The position numbers and the translations under genes were made by a program. DNA of 64,000 nucleotides from Clostridia bacterium (GTDB lineage Bacteria > Bacillota > Clostridia > Oscillospirales > Acutalibacteraceae), in assembly GCA_017415025.1 (NCBI GenBank), contig JAFQJH010000010.1, positions 60,888 through 124,887 on the forward strand. The letters run 5' to 3'. Within the stretch, counting starts at the first letter, position 1; each line of letters opens with the position of its first letter. The notes beneath the pieces were generated by a model, which searched no databases, was not told where the DNA came from, and saw only the letters and a list, made by a program, of their open reading frames with translations. This document shows, piece by piece, positions 1 through 8,888 of this stretch.

Positions 1-3000
1 CACTGTCGTACATACACGGATAGTAAGCAAGGTCATCCTTTCGTGCGTGTTCTGGTGTGAAAGTAACGGTCGGCATAGCTATGTCTGTATCGATGAGGTC
101 ATCCTCAAGCAGCAGGTTATCGTATGTATAACCGTCTGTTTCATAATCTGATGATTTGAATTTGATTTTATCGCTGAAATCGAAAGAATTTCCCTTTGCA
201 TCCCACGCATTCCATACACAAAGCTGATCTTCGCTGTAAGGGACATTGTCAATGACCTTTCTGACAGTACCGTCGCTGTTTATGAAATTATCTTCAACGA
301 CTGCGAATTTGAGGCAGTAGGGTGCCGTATCGTTTGCATAGCCGACAGCGATGAACTTTGCTTTGATAATAATATAATTATATTCCTGACCTTCGTCGCC
401 TGTCATACCCGTTGCGCCGTGTTCAAGAACTTCAACATTGCCTTCCCAGAAATCCTCGTATACAGAAACGAAATCGAGCGTTGTCGCATCGTAGATATAT
501 TTCATAACAATTTCAGTATCGCAACCGAAAGCAAGGTCTGCGACATCTGCACAGATGTCTGAATAGCGGATATCCGCATCGTCATACATTGAGAAACCAA
601 AGCTTGCCGGATAGTAAAGCATATCAAACTGATTTCTGATATGCGGTGCCGTTACGCCAAACTCGAAGAGGGGTTCTTCTTCAACAACGGGTGTTACGTT
701 TTCGACAGAGATATTAATTGATGAAGGAGTTGCATAAAGCTGAATGTGATCCCTGACTACTCCTTCCTCAGTATAATTAGTACAATCAAAAAGTTCGAGT
801 GTAATTTCATCCGTTGTCAAAAGACCATTTAACGATATTTCATAGAAATCAATATCTTTCATATCCGGTGTCAATGAAACAGGGATGCTCAGCTTCAGAA
901 CATTTCGCTCTTCAAGGAATTCGCCATTTTTATAAACTTTTACCACAACAGCAGCCTTATCTGCTGCAGAAACAGTTATCTTATAATCGCCATCTGTTTC
1001 GGGAGTGAAGCTGTATTTTTTTGTTTCATCCGATGCAAAAGTAATCGTATCGGTTGTTCCTATTGAAAGATCTGTTACGGTCTGAGTGATATCCGTGTAA
1101 CCGGGTTCTGTTTCATCGCTGAGAAGAACTTTGAGAATGACATAACCGTTGTTTTCGTTTGTTTCGTCAACAAGATATACATCTAAACCTGTAGTTGAAC
1201 CGATTCTTTTCGCAAATTGTTCAGTTTTTAACTGTGCATCAGTCCATCGAGTCAGAGTATTAAACTGACCGCCACCGATTCTGATCTGCTCAAATTCAAG
1301 CTTATCGTTACCTGTTGAGCAAAGTCCCGATATACTGTTATTATAGTGCAAACTACTGAAGCGCAATACACAACCGTCAAAACCACCAAAAAGACCGCCT
1401 ACATAGTTTCCGTTCGCAGTAACAGAACCTGCAGAGTATACACTTGCGAAATTGGTCTCCGGCATATTCTCGCTAATCTGCTGAATAAGGGCATCTGACC
1501 TTTCAACAAGCTCCATGTAGTAATCATCTGCCCACGGCGGTGGCCATATAGCAGGCCAAATTTTATCTCCCTGAAGAACCTTGCCGTAACGAAGTCTTTC
1601 TTCTTCAACTCTGTCATACTCAGCCCATAAATCTTCGAGATTGTCGCCTGTTGAATAGAAGTTTCCGCCAAGACCGCCGACATAATCGTTACCGCTGACA
1701 GTACCTGTATGATAGCAGTCTTCTACCATATTATTGTCCATATTGATGTCGCCTGCGATACCGCCGACATAGTTGCCCGTTGACTTGACCGTACCGGCGT
1801 TTGCACATCTCTTCACATCAACATCCGGTGTAATATTTGCAACAAGACCGCCGACATAGTTACCCGTTGACAGAACCGTACCGTTGTTTACACATTCCGA
1901 TAAGGTACAGTGTTTTGTAACTTTGCCGATAATACCGCCGCAGTAATCAGCACCGATAACTGTACCGCGGTTTCTGCAGTTATAAAATAAAGCTCCCAAC
2001 GATAATGCTTCACCTACGAGGCCACCCGTGTTTGCACCATCGTTAATGATGATTCCGTCGAAAATAACATTTCTGAACTCAGCTACATTATCTGCCTTTG
2101 CAGCAACCGAACCTGCACTTTCAGCGGATGAACCTCTGAGGTCAAAAAGTGAATTTTTAATGCAAAGATTTTTGACTTTGCCACCGTAGACTAAATCAAA
2201 TATACCCGATGTTGTGCTGTAATAGCCCATAATCGAATGGTTTTTACCGTCAAGAGTACCACGGAAATCCGAAGCGGATTCACATTCAATGAGCTTTGTG
2301 GATTTGGTTATCGGTTGTCCGACATAAAGCGGATTGTTGTTTACATCAAGGCTGAATTTGCCGTGATTGATTATGATATCAGACGTCAGTTCAAAGATTG
2401 AGCCTTTACCTGTCTGACCTCCGTTGATAAGATCGATAAAGGTTTTAAAATCTTCATAATTGTTTATGTAATAGGTTTCACCGCTTTCAAACTTTGTGTC
2501 AGCGGTAATCTTGCCTTCCTCAACAGGCGGAATGAAGGGTTCGTATCCTTCTAAAATATAGCCTTCATCCATAATTCCATCCATAGGGACGTTCTGCCAT
2601 ATCTTTGATGAAATATCGTAAACAACATTTCCGTCACCGTCAAAAACTTCCCACTTGCAGCAGGTCAGTTTTTCTTGTTCAAGGTCTTCGACTATATAGT
2701 AATGGTCAAACAGTTCTATGCCGTTATTGGCATCAAGATCACCTATAATTTCCATTTTTACATTGAAAAGAACTTCACCTTGGTCGATTTTTGTGTCGCC
2801 GTCAAAAGTGATATCTGCATAGAAATAGGGATACGTAACTTCATAACCTGATTTGTTGGTTTCTTTGTATACATCTATTCTTGAAATTTCACTTTCAAAA
2901 TTCATACCGTAAAGTAATTCTGACGGTGTAACCTCAACAGGTTTCAGAACTTCGGGGTCATAGAAAAACGGAATAGTTATTTTTACTTTTGCATTCTCGT

Positions 3001-3178
3001 CACCATAACAAGCGTAATAACCACCATTGTCATAATATACGGGAAAATACAAATAATTATCAATCTGTGCACCCTGGCGTGAAGTGTAAATCCACACATA
3101 ATCGGATGCCGATACTCCGACAGTGCCGATTGAAAGTATCATTATAACTGCCAGAAGCAGCGATATAATTTTCTTCAT
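1..3178 (-). CDS. Secreted GLUG-repeat surface protein (3' end beyond window)
   Basis: The reading frame is open from an ATG at 3178 (ribosome site AAGGAG just upstream) to the left edge, so about 1059 residues are visible and the C-terminus is missing. It begins with a lysine-rich, hydrophobic signal peptide (MKKIISLLLAVIMILS..., likely cleaved near VSA-SD). Residues about 26-230 look like a beta-sandwich region. Residues about 370-600 hold several GLUG-type repeats of the form STGNYVGGL/GNDYVGGL, encoded by recurring DNA near 1400, 1680, 1760, 1860 and 2030. Further beta-rich segments follow (for example YKITVSAADKAAVVVKVYKNG). GLUG repeats are known from bacterial extracellular proteins, often adhesins; its ligand cannot be told. 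Its promoter matches the one before the ECF sigma gene at 7604, so it may belong to that regulon. Gene call confident, function unknown. Confidence 0.85.
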   Translation of the reverse strand, partial: MKKIISLLLAVIMILSIGTVGVSASDYVWIYTSRQGAQIDNYLYFPVYYDNGGYYACYGDENAKVKITIPFFYDPEVLKPVEVTPSELLYGMNFESEISRIDVYKETNKSGYEVTYPYFYADITFDGDTKIDQGEVLFNVKMEIIGDLDANNGIELFDHYYIVEDLEQEKLTCCKWEVFDGDGNVVYDISSKIWQNVPMDGIMDEGYILEGYEPFIPPVEEGKITADTKFESGETYYINNYEDFKTFIDLINGGQTGKGSIFELTSDIIINHGKFSLDVNNNPLYVGQPITKSTKLIECESASDFRGTLDGKNHSIMGYYSTTSGIFDLVYGGKVKNLCIKNSLFDLRGSSAESAGSVAAKADNVAEFRNVIFDGIIINDGANTGGLVGEALSLGALFYNCRNRGTVIGADYCGGIIGKVTKHCTLSECVNNGTVLSTGNYVGGLVANITPDVDVKRCANAGTVKSTGNYVGGIAGDINMDNNMVEDCYHTGTVSGNDYVGGLGGNFYSTGDNLEDLWAEYDRVEEERLRYGKVLQGDKIWPAIWPPPWADDYYMELVERSDALIQQISENMPETNFASVYSAGSVTANGNYVGGLFGGFDGCVLRFSSLHYNNSISGLCSTGNDKLEFEQIRIGGGQFNTLTRWTDAQLKTEQFAKRIGSTTGLDVYLVDETNENNGYVILKVLLSDETEPGYTDITQTVTDLSIGTTDTITFASDETKKYSFTPETDGDYKITVSAADKAAVVVKVYKNGEFLEERNVLKLSIPVSLTPDMKDIDFYEISLNGLLTTDEITLELFDCTNYTEEGVVRDHIQLYATPSSINISVENVTPVVEEEPLFEFGVTAPHIRNQFDMLYYPASFGFSMYDDADIRYSDICADVADLAFGCDTEIVMKYIYDATTLDFVSVYEDFWEGNVEVLEHGATGMTGDEGQEYNYIIIKAKFIAVGYANDTAPYCLKFAVVEDNFINSDGTVRKVIDNVPYSEDQLCVWNAWDAKGNSFDFSDKIKFKSSDYETDGYTYDNLLLEDDLIDTDIAMPTVTFTPEHARKDDLAYYPCMYDS

Positions 3179-3257
3179 AATAAATTCTCCTTTACAAATT
3201 ATTTGATTTTTTAGGATGACTAAATCATAAAGAACCACCTCATTGTTTTGTGTCTTC

Positions 3258-3294
3258 ATTTAGTAGTCAGCCGAAATGCGATTTGTGACATAAA
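3258..3294 (-). promoter_or_regulatory. Putative ECF-sigma promoter of the GLUG gene
   Basis: On the minus strand this block has TGTCACAAATCGC (near -35) and CTGACTACTAAAT (near -10). It matches 35 of 37 bases of the block at 7630-7666 in front of the ECF sigma gene. The two differences are both in the spacer region. It would give a leader of about 70 nt before the ATG at 3178. The conserved ends and variable middle are what a promoter would show; recognition by the sigma factor encoded at 7083-7604 is inferred. Confidence 0.6.
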
Positions 3295-3329
3295 TTTTTT
3301 AATTTTTTTGAAAATATTTATTTGAGGTG

Positions 3330-3700
3330 CAGTTTTCGGCGGCAGCAAGCCACCGCCCTACGTTACAATTTTGAATAGGCCTCGTAGGGGCAGATATCAT
3401 CTGCCCGCGGATTCTGATGTGATTTTCGGGAGCATACTATGCTCCCCTACTGACATAATCGTATCAAGGTATGTAGGGCGTGGCTCTTGAGATACGCCGA
3501 AGGTTTCTGCAAAATCTCGGCACGTCGCAAGCCGTGACGGGAGGATTGTTTTTTACAATCCCTCAGTCTTTTGCTTTGCAAAAGCCAGCTCCCTTTACAC
3601 AAGGGAGCCTGCTCTATCCAAGCTGAATCTGACTGTAAAACTCCCCGACAAACTAAATTTTACAGCTTTCGGCAGGGACGAATCCCTGCTCTGCGGTTTT
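3330..3700. repeat. Mosaic of small palindromes between surface-protein genes
   Basis: This gene-free stretch is packed with short inverted repeats, such as GGCGG...CCGCC, GGGCAGAT/ATCTGCCC (3385-3401), GGGAGCAT/ATGCTCCC, CTCCCTT/AAGGGAG and GCAGGGA/TCCCTGC. Several are joined by GTAGGG or CCCTAC words. It contains the 13-mer ACTCCCCGACAAA (3640-3652), found inverted at 44465-44477 beside another BspA-like gene. It looks like accumulated REP/MITE-type intergenic repeats and may also terminate the transcript of the 3707 gene. Confidence 0.5.
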
Positions 3701-3706
3701 GTAAAT

Positions 3707-6160
3707 CTATCTTCTTAACAACCCGATAAACCAATTCCAAGCCATTATAAAGAAATCGGCAATAGCGTTAAAAAAGCGTTTGATTGCGTTGTCTTCTTCA
3801 TCAACAATTTCGAAATTAACCGTTGCTGTTCCTTTGTAATTGCCGATACCTTTTATCGTAACGGTTGCAGTGCCGACAGAGTGATTATTGCCGTATGAAA
3901 GAGAATAGTCTGTTCCCTCTTTAAGCTTTACTCCGTTATATTTAACGGTAACTCCGGGTTTGATTGCGGCAGTATTGTCATACTTCTGCGACGGGATTGC
4001 TGAAATCTGAACGTTGGCGATATTTTTTGCAACAATTGCAAAATCCGCCTTTGAAACAAGCATATCAAACTCGCCCTTGCCCGAGACGATAACGTTCGCC
4101 GTTCCGACATTGATGTTGTTGTAATATTCTGCCGAATAATCGTTTTCACCGAGTGTCTGAGAGGACATCGAAACCGTAAGCTCTGGCTCGATTTTCTTTG
4201 TGGTATAGGTCTGATTCGGAATCGGTGAAATCACGAGAGTCGTGACCTTGATTTTGTTTTCGATTGCATAGGCTTCAGCATAGGAATTCGCAAAGCAGTA
4301 AATCGTTACGTTATCAGAGCCGTCGAAGGCATCCTCGGCAATTTTTTCAACAGAATCCGAAATTATTACCGTGTCAAGCTTTTCGCAATCGGCAAAGGCT
4401 CTTGATCCGACCTCGTCAACGTTTCCGCCGAGTGCTACCGTCTGCAACTCACTGCAGGACATAAAGCTCTGCGCGCCGACACCGATTTTTGTTTTTCCGT
4501 CACCCTCGGGCTGACCGATTTTTGCCTTTTCGATGCCTGACTCGCGGAACGCACTTTCATCAATGCTCTGTGTTTTTGAAAAATCGAAGCTCTGCAACGG
4601 ACATTTCATAAAAGCGCTTTCTTCGATATACAGCTTTTCTGCATTCCATTCCAGCTCGGTCAGAGAAGTACAATACCAGAACGTTAAAACCTCAAGTACG
4701 GTGATGTTTTCGGACAAATAAGCCTTCTTCAGGCTCGGGCAGTTGTAAAAGACACCCGTTCCGAGCACTGTTACAGTATCGGGAACCGATATTTCTTCAA
4801 GCCCCGTACAGCCTCGGAAGGTATAATCTCCGATTTCACGCAAAGGTCCGTTGAAAATGACCTGCTTTAAATCCTGCATATTTCTGAACGTGCCGCGCAT
4901 AACTCTGAGATTTTTCGGCAGAGTGACAGTCTCGGCATAACGGCAGTTTTCAAAAAGGTTTGCCCCGAGAAACTCCACACTGTCGGGCAAATCAACACTG
5001 AATTGTGCGCCTGTTTCGTCAGCTGTGATGCTTATTGCCTTGTCACAAATTGTCTTTATTCCGTCGGGAAGCTCAAGCGTTTTAAGGTTATTGCATCCCA
5101 TAAACAAGGCATCGGGAAGGCACTCAATACCGTCGGGAATATTGATTATATTAAGATTTTTGCAGTTCATAAACGCGCAGTAGTTAAAATCCGTAAGACC
5201 TTCGGGAAGAATAACCTCCTGCAGGTTTTTATTCTCCGCAAACGCGTACCTGCCGATTGTCTTTACGCTCTCCGGCAGAGTGATTTTTTTATAATTATAG
5301 CTGTACGTAATAACCGTATTACCCCAGCTATCCCCGACCTCGGACACCGCAGAGAAAGCGAAATCTCCGACAGCAGTCACGGGATAACCGTCAAGGGTAT
5401 CGGGCACGATAATTTCCTCCGAAGTAAAGTCATTACAGCGGACAACAGTAGCCTCACCCGAATCAAGGGTATATGTATAATCACCGCTGTTGTACGTTTC
5501 GGCATCAGTCTGTTCTAAATATTTATAGCAATAATCATCGCCAATCTTTGAAAACTGATAACCGACGGCTCTGAGGTCACGGTCAACTTCCACTTTTGGT
5601 ATTCCCTTGAATATCAGCTCAAACGAGCCGCACCAATTAAGAATTCCGGGACTCCAGAGCATGCATTTGCTTGCATTGTCAGCTTCAATAATCATCTGTG
5701 AAATATATTCAGAGGAAAATCCGCGGACAGACAGATAATCAACGCTTGACGGAATAGAAATGCTTTTGATTGCCGTTTGCTTAAACGAATCGTGAATTTC
5801 CTTTATGCCGTAATTAAGATTAACCTTTTCAAGTGATGTGCAAGCTTCAAAAGCACCACTGCGAACAGATCGGACACTTGATGGGAAGGTAACCTCGCAA
5901 ATACTCGTGTTTTCCTTAAATGCAGCCGGCCCGATTACCGCAACGGGCTTACCGCCGAGAACCGACGGAATTTCAACAAAAATATCATTTCCGTTATAGC
6001 CTGTTATCGCGGCGAACTTTCCGCCCGGTGATATCTCATACTCCCAATCGCCGAACACAAGAGTTTCCGCGTCGGCAATTATCGTATTAAAGCCCGCTAT
6101 TCCGACGGTAAGAGCTGCCGTCAGAATGAGGGAAATTATTTTTAAAACGGTTTTATTCAT
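3707..6160 (-). CDS. Secreted BspA-like leucine-rich-repeat protein
   Basis: Start chosen at the ATG at 6160: AGAGG sits 8 nt upstream, whereas the in-frame GTG at 6169 overlaps that site. The 817-residue product starts with a signal peptide (MNKTVLKIISLILTAALTVG). Many LRR_5-type units follow between about residues 60 and 630 (patterns like LKTLELPDGIKTI and CTGLEEISVPDTV). After them come two related beta-sandwich repeats (about 645-780, VTIKGIGNYKGTATV-type), resembling Ig-like or MBG domains. A tryptophan- and phenylalanine-rich C-terminal tail (RFFNAIADFF...WNWFIGLLRR) ends the protein. BspA-like proteins are cell-surface proteins thought to bind host or other surfaces. The gene overlaps the upstream membrane-protein gene by 8 nt (ATGAATAA), so it is the last gene of the sigma-factor operon. 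Confidence 0.88.
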   Translation of the reverse strand: MNKTVLKIISLILTAALTVGIAGFNTIIADAETLVFGDWEYEISPGGKFAAITGYNGNDIFVEIPSVLGGKPVAVIGPAAFKENTSICEVTFPSSVRSVRSGAFEACTSLEKVNLNYGIKEIHDSFKQTAIKSISIPSSVDYLSVRGFSSEYISQMIIEADNASKCMLWSPGILNWCGSFELIFKGIPKVEVDRDLRAVGYQFSKIGDDYCYKYLEQTDAETYNSGDYTYTLDSGEATVVRCNDFTSEEIIVPDTLDGYPVTAVGDFAFSAVSEVGDSWGNTVITYSYNYKKITLPESVKTIGRYAFAENKNLQEVILPEGLTDFNYCAFMNCKNLNIINIPDGIECLPDALFMGCNNLKTLELPDGIKTICDKAISITADETGAQFSVDLPDSVEFLGANLFENCRYAETVTLPKNLRVMRGTFRNMQDLKQVIFNGPLREIGDYTFRGCTGLEEISVPDTVTVLGTGVFYNCPSLKKAYLSENITVLEVLTFWYCTSLTELEWNAEKLYIEESAFMKCPLQSFDFSKTQSIDESAFRESGIEKAKIGQPEGDGKTKIGVGAQSFMSCSELQTVALGGNVDEVGSRAFADCEKLDTVIISDSVEKIAEDAFDGSDNVTIYCFANSYAEAYAIENKIKVTTLVISPIPNQTYTTKKIEPELTVSMSSQTLGENDYSAEYYNNINVGTANVIVSGKGEFDMLVSKADFAIVAKNIANVQISAIPSQKYDNTAAIKPGVTVKYNGVKLKEGTDYSLSYGNNHSVGTATVTIKGIGNYKGTATVNFEIVDEEDNAIKRFFNAIADFFIMAWNWFIGLLRR

Positions 6161-7073
6161 TTTCTTCACCTCTTATACCGAACTGTGCATAAACTGTCTT
6201 GTACTTTACGGTTACAATCGCACGTTTTCCGTCAGGAAGAATATCGGTTTCAACAGTGTAGTCGTTTTCGCGGAGCTTTTCCTCCGACTTGTCGCTGTAA
6301 ACAGCATAGACCTCCATTCCCGTAAGGTCGATATTGCTGATATCATCCGTTCTGAAATCAAAACCGTCGGGGAATGCGGCATAAATCGAATTAAGAACCC
6401 TTGTGTCCTCATCACGGAGAACTCTTACGTTGAATGTTTCGGTTAGGTTATTGTATCTGACCGTAACGGTTTCGTATTTTTCCTCTTTACCGAAGTTTTT
6501 GTCCGTTACGATTTCATATTCATCGGCAGAAAGCACCTTAATAGAACCGTCAGACATTTCGATTTTTACGGTAATTCCGTCCGTGTTGAATTTTTCGCCG
6601 ACTGTATACTCATCCCTGAAATCAGAATTAAAAGATAGCATCAGCTTTGTCGGAACAACCGCCGTGGTGGATTGTGTTGTAGTGGTTGTTGTCGTAGTAG
6701 TTGCAGTCGTGGTTGAGGCAGTTGTTGTTTTTTCCGCTTCTCTTTCCTCACGGATTTTCTCCACCGTATAGCCGACGGCAACCGTACCGATTGAAGCCGC
6801 AAGAATAATTGCGCACGCAACAAGAATGCTCCATACTTTCTTGTTGATTCTGCCCTTATAGGTTTTCTTAACAAACGGAATAACGTTTGAGTAATCGTTG
6901 TTTTCAAGGTTATCGAGTATATCAATACATTCGTCAATCAGGTCGCAGTCGGGCTCTTCCTTAACAAGCTCCTCGTCAATAACGTTATTTATAAGCTCTG
7001 CGATTTCATTTTTCAATGTGTTTTCATCTAAAATTTCATTCAGAATTCTTTTATCTATTTTAATCTCGTTCAC
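6153..7073 (-). CDS. Single-pass membrane protein with Ig-like ectodomain; candidate anti-sigma factor
   Basis: The 306-residue product starts at a GTG (7073) preceded by GAGGTGA and lies 9 nt after the ECF sigma gene. Residues 1-78 are acidic and helical, likely cytoplasmic. Residues about 80-102 form one transmembrane helix. Residues about 113-137 are a threonine-rich linker. The rest holds two beta-rich units, the first resembling bacterial Ig-like group 3 domains (KFNTDGITVKIEMSDGS). This matches the layout of membrane anti-sigma factors that sense outside signals (as in RsgI-type proteins), but no RsgI or zinc-finger anti-sigma signature is visible. Assignment rests on gene order (sigma, this gene, BspA) and topology. 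It could instead be a structural surface protein. Confidence 0.65.
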   Translation of the reverse strand: MNEIKIDKRILNEILDENTLKNEIAELINNVIDEELVKEEPDCDLIDECIDILDNLENNDYSNVIPFVKKTYKGRINKKVWSILVACAIILAASIGTVAVGYTVEKIREEREAEKTTTASTTTATTTTTTTTTQSTTAVVPTKLMLSFNSDFRDEYTVGEKFNTDGITVKIEMSDGSIKVLSADEYEIVTDKNFGKEEKYETVTVRYNNLTETFNVRVLRDEDTRVLNSIYAAFPDGFDFRTDDISNIDLTGMEVYAVYSDKSEEKLRENDYTVETDILPDGKRAIVTVKYKTVYAQFGIRGEENE

Positions 7074-7082
7074 GGTATCACC

Positions 7083-7604
7083 TCATTCGAAAAAATTGTT
7101 GTCGTAAATCAAATCTTTTATATGCTGCCGTAGCCTTGATACGCGTTTGGCAACGGCTGTTGGTTGAATGTTCAAAATTTCTGCAATTTCTTTGAGCGGT
7201 TTTCGTTGTATGTATTTTAATATGTATAGCTCCTGCTCTTGTGTTGATAGCTCCGCTATGAGTATTTGCGCCAATTTATCGTAATCAAAATCGTCCGATA
7301 TTATCGGCGGTGCAGGTGCGTTTTCCGCTTCGGTCAACTCAACCGTCCTTGTCCGTTCCTTACCGTAATGTTCTACCGTCCGTTTGACGAAGTTGTCTGC
7401 CGTCCTGTAAAGAAAGGCTCTTGGCTGTTCTATCGTTTCACCTTCATTCAATTTCCTTTGAAGTATGACGAAGGCATCCTGAACACAGTCTTCTGCGTGT
7501 TCGCTGAATTCACCGAGACGCACACGGCAGTATTTATATAAGCTTTGGTAATATTGTTCGTAACAGTCGTTGACCGTATGTTCAACCGATAATTTTTTAT
7601 CCAC
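7083..7604 (-). CDS. ECF-type RNA polymerase sigma factor
   Basis: About 173 residues with region 2 (YYQSLYKYCRVRLGEF...AEDCVQDAFVILQ) and region 4 (LSTQEQELYILKYIQRKPLKEIAEILNIQ...VSRLRQHIKD), and no regions 1 or 3, as in ECF sigma factors. An in-frame GTG at 7613 is fused to the ribosome site AGGAGG; the GTG at 7604 lies 8 nt downstream of it and is the better start. The gene leads an operon with a candidate anti-sigma gene and a BspA-like gene. The promoter-like block at 7630-7666 recurs before the GLUG gene, which suggests autoregulation and a small surface-protein regulon. Confidence 0.9.
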   Translation of the reverse strand: MDKKLSVEHTVNDCYEQYYQSLYKYCRVRLGEFSEHAEDCVQDAFVILQRKLNEGETIEQPRAFLYRTADNFVKRTVEHYGKERTRTVELTEAENAPAPPIISDDFDYDKLAQILIAELSTQEQELYILKYIQRKPLKEIAEILNIQPTAVAKRVSRLRQHIKDLIYDNNFFE

Positions 7605-7629
7605 CGTATGCACCTCCTTTTTTCCTTCT

Positions 7630-7666
7630 ATTTAGTAGTCAGCCAAAACGCGATTTGTGACATAAA
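7630..7666 (-). promoter_or_regulatory. Putative autoregulated ECF promoter of the sigma operon
   Basis: On the minus strand it reads TGTCACAAATCGCG, a spacer, then CTGACTACTAAAT. The -10-like end lies about 10-18 nt upstream of the AGGAGG site, giving a very short leader. It differs at 2 of 37 positions from 3258-3294. No good TTGACA/TATAAT pair is seen here, in line with use of an alternative sigma factor. Confidence 0.6.
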
Positions 7667-7689
7667 ATTTTTAAATATTTTCAAAAAAC

Positions 7690-8140
7690 ATTATAAATCT
7701 TTTTACAGACTTATTATATTGACATAATAACCAATAAACCCGACATCATTTCTACTGTGATGTCGGGACGTTTTGAATCGATATATTGAAATTCGCTGTA
7801 GTATCTGTTATAATATCATTGTCAGCGTGACAACACTATGACAACAAAAATCTTGATAGTCCATATTCGTTGGATAATCTGAACAATTCCGATAACACGT
7901 GTAAAAATACCCATACAAAAGTGTTTAAGTTAAGTTTATCGGGATTGAGTGAGAATAATACCAAAGTCACTCAATATATCTACAGTAGCAGACAGTGTTT
8001 TTCATTGTCTGCTATTATTTTTATTATCATTACTACTTCTAGTGCAATTATTATCTTAAACAGTTCCACGGGAATCGTAAGCAACGTTATAATTTATAAC
8101 CAACCGAAGTACGGCGGTGGAGAGAAATCCTTATCGACTT
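7690..8140. other. Gene-free region with three hairpins
   Basis: No convincing gene is seen. Three inverted repeats stand out: CCCGACATC/GATGTCGGG (7739-7767), TTGAGTGA/TCACTCAA (about 7944-7978), and AGCAGACA/TGTCTGCT followed by a T-rich run (7987-8025), the last resembling a plus-strand Rho-independent terminator. It may hold a small RNA or a decayed gene. Confidence 0.3.
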
Positions 8141-8181
8141 TTCAATTTCTTCAATCATTTTTCAATCTTTTATGGTATAAT
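8141..8181 (+). promoter_or_regulatory. Promoter of two-component operon with TTCAATC operator repeats
   Basis: TTCAAT occurs at 8141, 8150 and 8161; the last two are TTCAATC spaced 11 bp, followed 15 bp later by TATAAT (8176-8181, preceded by TGG as an extended -10). The same arrangement occurs at 10126-10159. Direct repeats 10-11 bp apart covering the -35 region are typical binding sites of OmpR/PhoB-type activators, so autoregulation by the regulator at 8205 is inferred. Confidence 0.65.
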
Positions 8182-8204
8182 GGTGTATGAGTGGAGGTGT
8201 CGAT

Positions 8205-8888
8205 ATGCGACTTTTGCTTGTGGAAGACGAAAAAAGAATGGCGCAAGCTCTGTGTGAAATACTGCGTCAGGAAAAATATGAAGTAGATCATTACGCTAAC
8301 GGGCTTGACGGTTTAGCAGCCATTGAGAGCGACATATACGATATTATCATCCTTGACGTTATGCTCCCCGGTATGAACGGATATGATATTGCCGGGAAAG
8401 CAAGGCAGAAAGGTATTCGCACACCGATTCTTATGCTGACGGCAAAAGCGGAACTTGATGACAAAGTAAGCGGTCTTGACAGCGGTGCGGACGATTACCT
8501 CACAAAACCTTTTATGACTAAGGAATTGTTGGCTCGACTTCGTGCTCTTGGCAGACGAAATATAAACACAGCAGACGGTACACTCTGTTACGGTGATATT
8601 TCCCTTGATACTAACTCTTGCACTCTTTTGTGTACAACTAACGGGCAAAGTGTACGGCTGAGTGAAAAGGAATACCACATCCTTGAATATCTCATTGCCA
8701 ACCAAGGACAGATACTTACCCGTGAGCAGCTCGCAGTTAAAATTTGGGGCTTCGAAAGTGAAGCAGAATACAACAACGTAGAAGTATATATGTCCTTTAC
8801 CCGTAAAAAGCTGAGCTTCGTTGGTGCAAAAGCGGAGATCAAAGCGGTGCGTGGTATCGGCTACGAATTGAGGTGTGACGATGTTTAA
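8205..8888 (+). CDS. OmpR/PhoB-family response regulator
   Basis: Start set at the ATG at 8205, 5 nt after GGAGGT; an in-frame ATG at 8187 lies next to the predicted transcription start and inside no ribosome site. The product (227 residues) has a receiver domain (acidic cluster VEDE near residue 8, phospho-acceptor Asp in IIILDVMLPGMNG, Thr/Lys in TKPF) and a C-terminal winged helix (LSEKEYHILEYLIANQGQ...VRGIGYEL). It is phosphorylated by a partner kinase, here almost certainly the product of the overlapping gene, and binds DNA. Its probable targets are the repeat-bearing promoters in front of itself and of the VTC operon. Confidence 0.93.
   Translation: MRLLLVEDEKRMAQALCEILRQEKYEVDHYANGLDGLAAIESDIYDIIILDVMLPGMNGYDIAGKARQKGIRTPILMLTAKAELDDKVSGLDSGADDYLTKPFMTKELLARLRALGRRNINTADGTLCYGDISLDTNSCTLLCTTNGQSVRLSEKEYHILEYLIANQGQILTREQLAVKIWGFESEAEYNNVEVYMSFTRKKLSFVGAKAEIKAVRGIGYELRCDDV

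Noticed and set aside
6126..6446. Plus-strand and other-frame open frames over the sigma/anti-sigma/BspA operon
   Set aside because: They mirror the real minus-strand genes, lack ribosome sites and have no recognisable domains.
7870..8190. 106-codon plus-strand open frame before the response regulator
   Set aside because: No ribosome site, low-complexity composition, and it runs through the operator repeats and -10 box of the next promoter.
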